A stretch of 23,324 bases of DNA, taken from positions 1 through 23,324 of the forward strand of contig JAAAIG010000442.1 of the NCBI GenBank assembly GCA_015852425.1, given 5' to 3'. Shown piece after piece: positions 1 through 10,764 of the stretch. How positions within the stretch are numbered: the stretch's first letter is position 1; every line of letters starts with the position of its first letter. The position numbers were made by a program, and so were the translations under genes. The notes under the pieces are model-generated. The model searched no databases and was not told the DNA's origin. It saw nothing but the letters and a program-made list of their open reading frames with translations. This stretch comes from Gryganskiella cystojenkinii. Taxonomy: Eukaryota > Mortierellomycota > Mortierellomycetes > Mortierellales > Mortierellaceae.

Positions 1-262
1 TGTAATACTTCTTGCCCCTTTATATTTTTTTTTTTTTTTCGAGAGTTGACACACAACGATTCATTTCGCACCCCCAACGATCCAATCGTTTGTTGATCTG
101 CGACTGGTCACCTTTTGTTTTGTTTTGCTTTTTCTGTTGGGCTTCTATTGTTGTTGTCTTTTTTTCTTTTTTTCTTCGTTCAGTCCATATTGATCCTGCC
201 AACCCAATAGAACTCGGACTGAGTGTAATAAGGAAAAGATGAACAGAGCTTCCTTGACGTAC

Positions 263-643
263 CTCCTCACCGGCGGCAGTAAAAGTGGACTTCAAGGACA
301 AGAAGGCATCGTGCTTCTCGGCAGTAGTATCGGTCTGGGGCTGGAACCAATGGGTGAAGTGGGTAGCACCACGATCCATGGCCCAGATACGGACCGCATG
401 AGCAATAGCATCAGCGGTGGCTCTGTCCAAAGCCTGACGACCACGCATTTGCTTCAAGAACGAAGCATAAGCAGGCTTGGGGAGGGCCTTGGCGATCTGC
501 TGGAGGTGGAAAACATTCTCACCAAAGATCTCAGAGGTGTAAATAGGGGTACCGTCAGGGCGCTTGGGGTAAGAGACCTTGCGGGTAGGGCGGGCAATGA
601 TATCCCTGAGAGAGTCGACACGGGCAGTGTTCAAGGCGGACAT
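263..643 (-). CDS. Type III glutamine synthetase (GSIII), first exon, cut by left edge
   Basis: This is the N-terminal 127 residues of a GSIII-type glutamine synthetase, which makes glutamine from glutamate, ammonia and ATP. The start is the ATG at 643 (MSALNTARVDSL). The characteristic N-terminal GSIII region follows: a FGENVFHLQQIAKALPK block, the segment LDRATADAIAHAVRIWAMDR, and GATHFTHWFQPQTDTTAEKHD, part of the signature that separates GSIII from GSI and GSII. The frame then meets a donor GTACGT at 262; a GTGAGG donor 8 nt upstream (at 270) is an alternative. Positions 1-262 read as intron: no GSIII sequence continues, and the expected FSGSELIQGEPDASSFP-type block is absent. The remaining exons, with most of the catalytic core, therefore lie left of the window and the intron is at least 262 nt, long for this genome. 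Family assignment is strong. Completeness and activity cannot be judged. Confidence 0.9.
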
Positions 644-892
644 GGCTATTTTGTTTATGTGTGTTTGTTTGAGGGAAGGGAAAGGGGAGGTAAAAGGGTA
701 GGACGAGGTGGAGAGGAAAAAGTGTGGAGGGTGAAGGTAACAGAGAACCGTGGGAGAGTAGCTCAGGAATAATTAATTCAAGAGCGAAAAGAGAAAAGAT
801 AGAGGACAAACAAACAGCAAACGAAAAAAAATAGAAATGTAAAGAGGAATGAGGTTAAATGAATCAATTGGAAAAGATGGGGATCTCTTGTC

Positions 893-900
893 CTTTTATA
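893..900 (-). promoter_or_regulatory. TATA box of the GSIII gene
   Basis: On the minus strand this reads TATAAAAG, about 250 nt upstream of the GSIII start codon, which implies a 5' leader of roughly 220 nt. Beyond it, at 967-972, lies CGATAG, a match to the HGATAR core bound by fungal nitrogen GATA factors. A single short match is weak evidence for nitrogen control. Confidence 0.5.
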
Positions 901-1926
901 CCCCCCTGTCGTTTTCCTCTGACTCGACAATTCTTTACGTCAGGGGGTTTTTTTTAAGGTCCCACCCGATAGCGACGATACGTATCCAGGACTCAGAAAA
1001 AAAAAAAGGGCTTCAAGGACAGTCATCCAGTCAAATCGAAACCCAAACAATCAAAACAAATCTGCCGCGGGGTTTGTGGACTGTTAACTGGAAAAGGAAG
1101 GAGTAGGAATCGGGATCCCCGCCAATCGAATAGATTTCGTTTCCCCTTTTCTTGGATCATATCCACGGTGATTGTCTGTTGCGTTTCCTTCCTCAAACTT
1201 CCTAGGCGTCTTCTTTACCCCTCTTCCTTTCCACTGTTTTTTCCTCTTCCTTTCTTTTCCCCACAAGCACTGGACAAAAGGAAAAATTTATTCCGAAAAT
1301 AAAGACATCTATGTCGTGGTTTATGCTCTGTGAGTGTCGTGTCTTCTATCGTGTTTCCAGCCCCTTCTTTCCTGACTCTCCTCTCCCCCTGTGGCGGCCA
1401 TCCCAAGAATTGTAATTTTTGAAAGACTATTAGAAGTCCTTGGTCATCAAAGTGATTGGCCCAAAAAGCACAGTTGTCAATTCTCTGATACAGCTCCATC
1501 TGATATTCAAGCCTTGGTTCTGAACGCATAATTGATTTCCAAGTTCCAGCAACAGGAAAGCAGTCTGATCCGCCTTGATGATTGATGAACAAATATTGGA
1601 TCGAGGAGGAAAAGATAGGGTGTGCAAGGGTGACCCGGAGAAGGGATTCAGGGTCGTGTTCGATCTTGTATGAAATGTGAACACGACCAAATTTTTTAAC
1701 GTTAGGATGATCCACTGGGGCTGTCTAGGAGAATCTCGGGATCGACAACATAACTCATCACCCGTTCGCTTTTCGCATAGATATTTGAACCGAAAACAAT
1801 AACCTGCACTGCAACTTGAGGAAGCAAGATCTCGGAGACTTTTCTTGTTGGCTCCACGCATTCCCCCACATCACTGAGCGGAAGGAACAGAAACGACAAC
1901 AGGGAAAATAGGTTCAATACGATTAT
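901..1926. other. Intergenic region without a confident gene
   Basis: This lies between the GSIII promoter and the 3' end of the Nic96 gene. It contains C- and T-rich tracts at 901-960 and 1190-1260. The minus strand between about 1917 and 1430 is open in overlapping frames: one begins with a hydrophobic stretch MNLFSLLSFLFLPLSDVG, but from a TTG rather than an ATG. Another ends in FGPITLMTKDF at 1430 and is followed by an AATAAA near 1286. No single frame gives a convincing protein and I recognise no domain, so no gene is called. Confidence 0.4.
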
Positions 1927-1932
1927 TTTATT
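1927..1932 (-). terminator. Poly(A) signal AATAAA of the Nic96 gene
   Basis: An AATAAA followed by ATAATC lies on the minus strand 27 nt after the TGA stop of the Nic96 gene. This is a normal distance for a short fungal 3' UTR. Confidence 0.55.
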
Positions 1933-1958
1933 TTGTTCCCCTTTCTCGGCTACAACAC

Positions 1959-4900
1959 TCAGGCGACAATCATCACGTCCAGACGATTCAGCTTGGCATA
2001 GGTATCGGCTGGCATCCTGAACTTGATCGATCCAGCAAACATCATCAACGTTCTAGCTCTCCTCCTCAACATCGTCATATGCTACAAGCGATAAGACATA
2101 TAAAGTAAGAATGGGTCAATACAGAAGATTTAAAAATGACACGCATCTTATGCAACAGTTGTCATATCACCGTCCACTTACATCTCTGCGACCGGCCTCG
2201 TCGTATGGGGATGATTTCAAGGTTTGGTACAACTTGTTCAAGCTCTCCATGGTCTTCAAGAGCACATCGGGAAAGTTTCTGGCCACGCACTCGTCCAAAT
2301 TCTGGAACCGCTCCGCTTTCTTGGCGATCGTCGCCATATCGGCCTCCAAGGGAATCAAGTCGAGTGACTCGATCACAGACACTGCTGCCTCATACTTGGC
2401 ACGCTCAAACAGTTCCATAAACTCGACCAACTTGAGCAAGATGTTGCAAGTCTCCAGGTTCTTGGGGATGATCTGCTGACTAATCCTGGGGTTCGTCTCA
2501 AACTCATTGATCCATCGACGGATAGCAGGAATGTTAACGCCGGAATCTGTGGTGCCGCTGGTGCCGACGTTTTGCAAACCAGGGTTTGCAATGACCTCAG
2601 CCAACTGTCGGTTCAACAGCTCAACGACCTGGTTATATGCCTCAGCAATGCTGTAGAGTTGAATAGCATCGTCCACGCGACCCTCCTTGGCCTTGCTCGT
2701 CGCAGCCTTAACAGTGATGTCCTTGACAAACTGGTCACTGTTCTCGATCTTGATCAGAGGTAGGTACTTCTCAATGACACCGGGCGACTTGATACCATGC
2801 TTGGTCGAGCCGAGTAATGAAGCGTAGTCGTTGCTTTGAAGAATAAGTTCCTGGATGTAGCTGTGGCACAACTGGATCTGTTCCTGATTCGTGGCCTGAT
2901 TCAAATCTGTGTTCAAGCAAATCTGGTACAGGTACGTAAGAGCCTCCGTAGGGTATCTCTCAGCAATAATGCGCGCCTGATAATGGATAAGCTGTGTAAA
3001 GTTGTAGTGTGAAACCTCATGTCCCTGGGCATCCACAGAGATTGTAAAGGGGTTAGGGTCTGAGACGCGGTGGACAGACGGAATACGAAGCAAACCGTAA
3101 TATGTCAACGCGATCGCCATGTGGACAGTCTCGACTGTGTACGCCTTGGATGAAGAGAGATAGTGGATAGCCTATTCATCATCGTAAAAAATCTATTAGC
3201 TTCGTTTTTACTTGAAATTAACCTCGAGCTGCTTCCAGAATCGATATTGAATGTTACCCTTTCGAACTGCTGGGAATAGATCAGGACTTGGAAGTACTGA
3301 AGAGGACTGTTGTTCTTGGGATTAAAGTAGTTGGGTCCGAACTTCAGGACGAGAGCTTGGAGATCGGCGAGGTCGTATTTATCCTGGGGCATCGTGTCGT
3401 TCTTGGATTCGCGAATCATAGAGAGCTATTCGAATAAGACAGTATCAAGTTAGTTTCAAATAAATAGGCTGCAAAAATATGATTGTAATGAAACACACAC
3501 ACTCGCAAGTGCCCCGTACCTGCATCCACATAAAGTCTTCCAAGGCGCCAATGACTGGGGTGGTCCGCTTGCTGAGCTCGCATCTGCCAATAATCTTGTA
3601 CAGTGTCAACTTGTACGGATCCACAGTATCGGAGCTGTACCGGATTCTCTGGTTAAAGTCTGACAACAGGCGCTCCTGCATAGGTGTGAGTAACGTCCGA
3701 TCCTCGCTTTCCAAGTATGCCGCAAGATAGGTGACGAATGGGCGATCTGCGGGTGCAAAGCTCTGCTCAATCTCGGTGGCGAATTTAAGGGCCTCATGGG
3801 CATTTCCGCTCCTGAGCATATAATAAATCTGCGCCCAGACCGCCTGTCCATTGGCAATCTAAAAAGATGAGATTTGTAATTTAACGTTAGTGATCGTTCA
3901 AAAGCTGAATCTTTCTCCTTGAACGGTGAGAGTCGAAAACAGCATTGGAACTCACCTCGAGGTTGGGTTGCGACCATGATCCATATCGGAGATACTTCAG
4001 CTGAACATAGGCACGAACAGTGTTGATAAGAGACGGCACACCCCCGAGGTTAGCGTCCGCTGGGTTTTCTGCAACGGCAGCCTCAATATGGTTCATAAAT
4101 TGCTTCTCCAGGAACGTCCTTGAGCCGCGAATCAAATGTTGGCGCAAGTTGGTGGAAGCCGCGCTCTTGTAAGGCGAGTTGAGGTATGCGTTTGCATACA
4201 CACGCTCCTTCAATGTTTGGCTTTGGAAACGTCCAGTGCGCGACTCTGTTTCGCCCAACACAGAAACCAACAACTCCCATGTCTCCTGAATCTTGGGGTT
4301 AGCCTATCCAAAAAAAAAAAAATCAAGATATGTATTAGATTCGTCCGAGGGATTAGTACAGTGGCTGTCAAAATAAAACGCCTGACAATACATACATGAT
4401 CCTTCTGCGTCAAACGCGAAGCTGAAACAAAAGAACTAGCCAAGGGGAAAGCAACGCCTTGAAGACGTGCGTCGCACAAATCGTAGACGACTTTGTAGTA
4501 TGGCTTGAGGGTGCTGAAGAGAGAATCCAAGGATGCTGGGTTCTGGCCAATTCCAGGAACGTATGAGGACTATTTATCAAAAAGCAACAAAAGTGTGTGT
4601 TAGTAATAGGTCGGATGAAACTCTTTCAGAGGACATCGCCTTTCTTGACTACATTCCAGGTCTACGTACACCCTGCAGACTGGATGCTCCACGGAAGGAT
4701 TTGTTAGCGCCAAAGTCTCTGTCCGAGCTCTGACCCTGATGTTGTCCCAATTCCTCAAAGATCCGCTTCTTTGTCTTTTCCCAGTCGTAGTTCAGAGAGG
4801 TCTCAAAGTTGGAGTCGAAATCCATGACAGTCTAATTGATACAAGAGTGGGATGTTATTAGCCTTCGTGTTTATTATACCTATCTGATAGTACGATCCAG

Positions 4901-5474
4901 TCCTGAAGTACATACCTCGCGTCTGCTCTCGTCAATTGTATTGACAATGATCTGTTCATGCTGGTACTTCAAGAAAGCCTAAGTGATTCAGAAATCGAAA
5001 GAGAAGGGAGCAAGTCAGTTGGTGATCCTGAAGGCTTTGTGAGACTGTGGCGATTATTCTCCTTGGCGTGGTCGCGTACCTCAGTGTCCGTGTCATGAAT
5101 GGGCTGGAAGGGCTCAAAGGTTGATTTCAGGTTGATCGCGTTCAAGGTCGAGTTCATGAGATTGGCATCGACACCACCCTTTGCCAAGAAGAAATGACTA
5201 GTATATGGAAATAATAAAGAGTCTGTTGTTAGTGTGATCGAACCAACTGGAACGACGATCCAGAGAGGCAACGACAATACGATAAAGTGTCTGTCCCTTA
5301 CGCCTTGTTGTCTGTTGGGTCGGTGGGTTTAGTGGACTTGGCAGCGAGCTTGCGTGATTGGTTCTCGATCTGATCAATACCGCGCTCGATGTGTGGCAGT
5401 TGAAGACCGCCAATGTGGCTGGTGAGCTGCTTGGACTGCTCGGCGAGTTGAGCCAGGGTTGAGAACGACGACAT
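1959..5474 (-). CDS. NIC96: Nucleoporin Nic96/Nup93 (inner-ring scaffold of the nuclear pore)
   Basis: This encodes the linker nucleoporin that anchors the Nsp1/Nup62 channel trimer to the pore inner ring. Ten exons on the minus strand: 5474-5302, 5197-5080, 4978-4916, 4831-4670, 4569-4396, 4303-3956, 3858-3520, 3425-3258, 3171-2182 and 2081-1959. All junctions stay in frame and give 885 aa, close to yeast Nic96 and vertebrate Nup93. Introns are 84-104 nt. The N-terminus (FSTLAQLAEQSKQLTSHIGG, then LPHIERGIDQIENQSRKL) matches the short helical Nic96 region that binds the channel trimer. The rest is the alpha-solenoid, including YLRYGSWSQPNLE, YGLLRIPSVHRV and GVNIPAIRRWINEF. The last exon supplies MLRRRARTLMMFAG and a C-terminus LNRLDVMIVA. 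At the exon 8/9 border I chose donor GTAACA, which restores QFERAIHYL; a 6-nt exon (CTCGAG) inside that intron is a less likely alternative. It is transcribed divergently from the F-box gene. There is no sign of decay. Confidence 0.93.
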
Positions 5475-6016
5475 TGTGTAAGTGATGCCGAGTTTCAGAG
5501 TAATGTGGTTTCCAGAGTGTTTCCTTTGTGTCCTTTTGATGGAAGGGATGGGGTCGAATCCTGTCAAGGAAAGAAAGAAGAAAAAGAGGCGCGGTAGTCC
5601 GACGAATGAATGCAAAGAAAAAAGAGGGCGATCAGCAACGAGGGCAAAGCCAATCAGGTCGCATTCACTTCTTCGCGTTTTGGGAGAGGGAGCCAATTTT
5701 TTTTAAAAATGACCACGTCACCGTATTTTTCCAAGAGTAGAGTTCCAATTGTCCCCTTTGTCGTCGATCACTCGCTCCCACCTTTCTCACACAGCTCTTT
5801 TTTTATTTTCTGGTTGCACATAGTCGTTTCTTTATTGCTTCAACCCCTCCTTCTACACCTCACTCCGGTACCCACACTCATTGCATCACCTTCGCGTCAA
5901 CTCTCATTCTGGTCAACCCATCAACCCACATCCAACTCTATCCAATCGAATCGACCCGCATTGTCACCCACACTTCCCCCCCGCCGATATCGCTCCTTGC
6001 TGGTATCCGCGCTAAT
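5475..6016. promoter_or_regulatory. Divergent promoter region between the Nic96 and F-box/WD40 genes
   Basis: This 542 bp stretch separates two start codons facing away from each other. It holds CT-rich tracts (about 5755-5870), a CCAAT at 5650 and another near 5691, and runs of T. There is no clear TATA box for either gene. Open stretches here have poor protein character and are not called. Confidence 0.5.
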
Positions 6017-9000
6017 ATGGCCGACTCTTCGAGGTCCGTCTCACCTTACAAGTCACACCCGGCACCAGAGTCACCTTCGCCAAGTCTACCCGATGAGGGC
6101 TATGACGAGCAGCGGATAGAGATACCGAAATGGGTTCAAGGCTGGAGCGACGAACAACGTGCCGGTAACACCTCTTGCCCTGCGAACGTATGAACCCTGA
6201 CATAAAAGTAAACCTGCTCTTATTAATATATATTCATATATATTGCTCTCTTCATAGAGCTCGCTATTCAACTGTTAAAGTCGGTACCACCATCCGTCTT
6301 CTCGAGGAGTTATGCGCGACTAACACCCCTGTTCCAGTTCCGGGACTTTCTGGTTCTTCTCCCCTATGAGCTTACTGGTAAGTCGATTTGTCCAAACAAA
6401 AAAAAACAAAAAATCTCGACCGGATGACCCAGGATCCAATACTGCGATGCGCTATTTATTCTCTTGCTTGTTTATCTGGTGGCTTTCATTTCAAAACTAA
6501 CCGCACAGCCCCTGTCACACACTACTCGAAACCACCCTCGCACTCTCACCTTTTTTTAGTCCACCTGTTGTCATTCCTGGATGCATCAACTCTGAGCAAG
6601 GTCGCTTTAGTCTCCAAGGCCTGGAATCGATTTGCCTGTGATAACACTGTCTGGAAACGGATATACTTTCAGCGGGGCTGGACCGTGAACCAAGCGATGG
6701 TTGACTGGTATCTTCGGCCCTCAATCGAACGGGAGGAAAGTTGGCTTCAAGAACAACAATATCATCATCAGCATCATCAAAAGCTGCAGAAACAGGAACA
6801 GGAACGCTATCGAGCCTGCGTGCGCTTCGAGACAGCGATCGAGACCGTGACCGAGATGTCGGCGGTCAAGAGCGGGAAACGGAAAATGGTGGAATGTGAC
6901 ATGATGGATGTTGATGGTGGCGGCCATTCTCGAGACGGATACTCTCCAAGAAGGGCACCGAGTACAACAGCTCAGGATGGCAGCGAGGACGAGCGAGAAC
7001 ACGCCTTCTTTGGATCGCAAGAAGATACCGAATACCCGAGCTCACCTAGCTTCGATCAAGATGTAACGATGGCGCAATTTTCGGACGATGCTAACCTCAG
7101 CTCTTCACATGGACCATCACCGCGAGGGATCTGCACTCCTAATACCCGCTACATGTCCGTATCACCCGATGGATCCCCGTCAATGTTGATGGAGTCCCGA
7201 TTGGGATCCTCACCACCCTGTGGGGACGCGCCTTCAATCCGTTCGCCCACCTCCTCGCCCTCTCAGAGGCATGGACGATTCTCACTCTCCGGATCGACTT
7301 TTATGCCATCTCTCCATCGGAATCGTGGAGTCCATATGCCCATGTATATCAGCAATCATCTCATGACGCCGCCATCCATGCTCAGGAAAATGTCTCAGCG
7401 GGCAACTCCTCCGGTGCCACTGCGACTCCCCAACCTTTTCTCGGGCGGCGGAATAACATCGCCCTCGTCATCGCCGTCTGTGGGATCATCGTCAGCAGGG
7501 CCGACAAGATTCTTTGGTCATCGACGGACAAATTCCTTGGACCCTTCGAAGTCAGATTCACAACCGACCTCGCCAAACATGCCCTCATCACCAACTCTAC
7601 CTAATAGTGGTAGCGGTAGCAACAACAACAACCCTGCCACAGGATCGCTTTCGCCAGCATCCTCAAAGAGTCTTTGGAATGTGATCCGACATGGCGTCAT
7701 GGGCGTATCTGGATCATCGGCTTGGCCCTCGTTGCATTCGCATCGGTCTATGGATGGAAGAGAGCCAGACACTAGTGCCTCAGGACCTGGTTTTCTCGGT
7801 TCCTCATCATCATCATCATCACCGTCGACGTCTCACCACCACTTTTTCCATCAGCATCATCACCATTCTCCCTCTCTCCCTGGATGGTTGATGCACCTCC
7901 CCTCGACACTCAATTCCTCCAGACACCAACGCAGCTCAACATCCCCACCAATGTCGCCTATGCTCGGAGCATTCCTTCCTCCCACCTCTTTGGATGGTGC
8001 CGCCGCTGCCGCCGCTGCATCGTCATCTTCATTTTCTAGAAAGATCCCACCAAAGATGCCAGCGCGGACAGAATTCTCAAGCGATTGTGCCCCAAGACCA
8101 GAGGACCTCCTCCCCGCTTCAACCTTGGCTATTCATCGAGATTCTGTCATAGGACGCCCCATGATCAACTGGAAATACCTGTGCAAACAACGAACCCTCC
8201 TGGAAAAGAACTGGAACCATGGCACGCACTCTGCGCGAGAGTTACCAGGGCATACCGAAGGCATCTACTGTGTTCAGTTTGACGATCACAAGATCATAAG
8301 TGGTAGTCGCGATAATACGATCAAAGTATGGGACCTGAGCTCGGGAGAATGCGCTCGAACTTTTATTGGACACACAGCCAGTGTCCTTTGTCTCCAATAC
8401 GACGATAACAGGATTGTGAGCGGGAGCAGTGACACCAACATCTTGGTCTGGGATATCGAGACCGGACTTGTGACCAAGACCTTGGACGGACATTCCGACA
8501 GTGTGTTGAGCTTACGGTTCGAGGGTGATACGGTCGTGAGCTGTAGTAAAGATCGAACGGTTCGGATCTGGAAGATCAGTACTGGCGAGATGGTCAGGAC
8601 TCTGGTCGGTCATCGGGCTGCCGTTAACGCTGTTCAATTCTCGCCCGAGTCTCCTGCGTCCGCTTCGTCATCTTCATCGTCATCATCACCGCCTGCCCAA
8701 GGGAACCCCAGGATTGTTGTGTCTGCAAGTGGAGACAAGACGATCAAGGTCTGGTCGTTCGAGACCGGCGAATGTTTGAGAACCCTGGAGGGTCATGCTC
8801 GAGGTATCGCATGCATTCAGTTCGAGGGCAACTGCATCATCAGTGGGTCCTCGGATCGAACAATCAAGATCTGGGATATCTCTCGAGGCGAATGTGTTCA
8901 GACCTTGACGGGCCATGAGGGTTTGGTCAGGACCTTACAGTTCTCGGGACGAAAAATCATCAGTGGGAGCTATGACGAGTCGATCAAGATTTGGGATCGA

Positions 9001-9262
9001 GCCACTGGCAAAATGTTGGCGGATCTGGAGGGTCGTCACTCTCATCGGGTCTTCAAGTTGCAGTTCAACGAATCCAAGATTGTCAGTTGTTCTCAAGACC
9101 AAAAGGTAAATGGGGTTTTCATGTCAGAATATGGAGTGAATAAGACTCATGGCTCAGGTCCCTAACGGTCTTTTTTTTTTTCTTTTTTGGTTTATTCAAT
9201 GTCTTTTGCAGATCATCATTTGGGATTTCGGTGCGGATGTCGACATGACTTTTATCACATAA
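6017..9262 (+). CDS. F-box/WD40 protein, beta-TrCP/Slimb-like SCF substrate receptor
   Basis: This is a predicted substrate-recognition subunit of an SCF ubiquitin ligase: the F-box binds Skp1 and the WD propeller binds phosphorylated substrates. Exons are 6017-6164, 6258-6377, 6560-9105 and 9212-9262, all in frame, giving 954 aa. Order: residues 1-50 disordered; about 50-78 a helical segment resembling the dimerisation region before the F-box; F-box about 80-125 (FLVLLPYELTVHLLSFLDA, then VSKAWNRFACDNTVWKRI). A long low-complexity region rich in Ser, Pro, His and Ala spans about 130-610. A linker (MINWKYLCKQRTLLEKNW) precedes seven WD repeats at about 650-945. The repeats match beta-TrCP closely (SGSRDNTIKVWD, GHTASVLCLQYDD, GHRAAVN, SASGDKTIKVW, GHARGIACIQF, RVFKLQF). 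An eight-Ser insertion sits inside the propeller at 792-799. The short last exon completes the final blade (IIIWDFG). Without the exon 3/4 splice the frame would run into intron and lose this strand. Cdc4 or Met30 orthology looks less likely from the repeat sequences. Confidence 0.92.
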
Positions 9263-9447
9263 TTTCCTGCCTATTATACCATGGAACTTTGCTTCCTCAA
9301 CCCTAAGCATTGTATATTTCTTCTCTCTCTTCCCCTTTCTTTCACAAAAAAACAAAATGTAATTGCCTTTGGCGCACTGCCTTGTATTACTATTAAGAAG
9401 GGTATGAAATGTTGTCTATCATAATCGTTGTTTCTTCTATGGCTCTG

Positions 9448-10461
9448 TTACGATATCTGACACTTGTCCTTGTCCGACTTCCCTGACGAGTTGCCATGAC
9501 GACCATGTCCGTTAGTATTGGCATTGGCATTGGCTCGTTGTTGAGCCGCAGCGGCAGCGGCAGATGCCCTGGCGTTCCTTGCGACATTGGCGGCCTTGGT
9601 CGACCAGTTGCCACTATTGGACACGTTGTTGTTGCTGTTGTTGTTGTTGGTACTGCTGTTTCCGCTACCACCAGTTTTCCTGTTTGCTGCGGGCGGTGTC
9701 TGTTGACGGGGAACGCAGGCATGATCACTCTCCAAACGATGCTTCAGACAATAGTTTAATCGACACTTTTGACAGACGATGGGGATCGCAGACCGGTTCT
9801 TACAACCCTTGACGTTGCACGAATTTGTGTAGATTGGTTTCGAGATGGTGGTGGCTGGTTCTGGACATCCTGCAGAGATGTGCTGTTCCATCTGATGTGA
9901 ACAAAAAGAGGAAGAATACATCAGTATCAGTATTCATGTTGTGGAACAAAAAAAAAAGCAAGAGTCAGACGACCACCAAGGATTCGCTATGCTTACTCTA
10001 AGATTTGGGTCTTCGCCCTTCTTGACGGGGACGGGTTTGTTGCAGAGTGGGCAAACGGGGACCCTTTGATCCTTGAGAGACGCATCCTCGCCGTTTGGGC
10101 ATGAATGTCCTTCCAGTCTCCAGTGGTCCTGACTATGGGTTATAATAATAAATATTTTAAATAAAAAACATAAAGAAAATGCGAAGGTTGTCAGCATCAC
10201 TGTCAGAATGGTCGATTGCATTTCCTTTGGTTCCTGAATGAGAGAGTGCTGCGGTCCATACCAATACGTTTGCTTGCAGTACTGACAGGTGAAGGGCAAA
10301 AAGTCTAAATTGAGAAGAAGAATGAAAAGAGATGCGAGTTTAGAAAGAGATGTCAAGTTATACATTCCTGCCCTGAGTGCACATCAAAGACGCAAAGAGT
10401 CCTTACCAAGCTGGGAGCAAGACGAGTTTGAGCAGTGCTGTCCAATTGAAGGAAGTTCCAT
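9448..10461 (-). CDS. Two-AN1-zinc-finger protein of the ZFAND2 (AIRAP/AIRAPL) type with C-terminal CaaX box
   Basis: Family members adapt the proteasome and Cdc48/p97 to proteotoxic stress; that role here is inferred. Exons on the minus strand: 10461-10407, 10304-10262, 10132-9997 and 9891-9448, in frame, 225 aa. Two complete AN1 fingers have identical spacing: C10, C15, C25, C28, C33, H36, H42, C44 and C103, C108, C118, C121, C126, H129, H135, C137. The first finger is spread over three exons; the splice into exon 3 creates C33. A conserved link (GEDPNLRMEQHISAGCP) lies between the fingers. The tail from about 140 is low-complexity (Asn, Ser, Ala) and ends in CQIS, a CaaX prenylation motif as in animal ZFAND2B. 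No ubiquitin-interacting motif is evident. It converges on the F-box gene (185 bp between stops) and diverges from the RidA gene. Confidence 0.9.
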
Positions 10462-10580
10462 TGTGTTGATGTTCGAGAAAGAAAGAGAGGGGGAGGGAGA
10501 GAAATAGGCAGATGGCAGTGAAAGGATGGATTACAGAAAAGTAGGAATGGAGTATGTGGACAACGTTCGTCACCTTGTCC

Positions 10581-10589
10581 CTTTTTATA
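10581..10589 (-). promoter_or_regulatory. TATA box of the AN1 zinc-finger gene
   Basis: The minus strand reads TATAAAAAG, 120 nt upstream of the start codon, which implies a leader of about 90 nt. A TTCnnGAA unit at about 10473-10480 lies inside the presumed leader. It is half of a heat-shock-type element, too short to call. Confidence 0.5.
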
Positions 10590-10748
10590 GCCGAGTCGAT
10601 GCTGACGGAGCCCTCTTCCTTGCAAACAGTCGGAGAGGAGACTTGCGTGGTCGGTCGAATCAATGGAACAATTTGCGACAATCCGCTCTTCATTCGTCAG
10701 CCCTCTCTTTTCAGGCCTGACTGGGTTGGAGTCTCACAAGGCTGCAAT

Positions 10749-10764
10749 GTGATTGGCCAATCAC
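10749..10764. promoter_or_regulatory. Palindromic double CCAAT box in a divergent promoter
   Basis: GTGATTGGCCAATCAC is a perfect 16 bp palindrome that places a CCAAT core on each strand. It lies 123 bp upstream of the RidA start and 288 bp upstream of the AN1-protein start. CCAAT is the site of the Hap2/3/5 (NF-Y) complex in fungi. Because the site reads the same on both strands it could serve both genes, though that is inference. Confidence 0.5.

Noticed and set aside
3217..3222. A 6-nt CTCGAG micro-exon inside the Nic96 gene
   Set aside because: Using it needs a 30-nt intron and adds two residues. Direct splicing gives QFERAIHYL, which fits the Nic96 family.
5571..5590. GGGTCGAATCC, resembling a tRNA B box
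   Set aside because: No matching A box, acceptor stem or cloverleaf can be formed around it.
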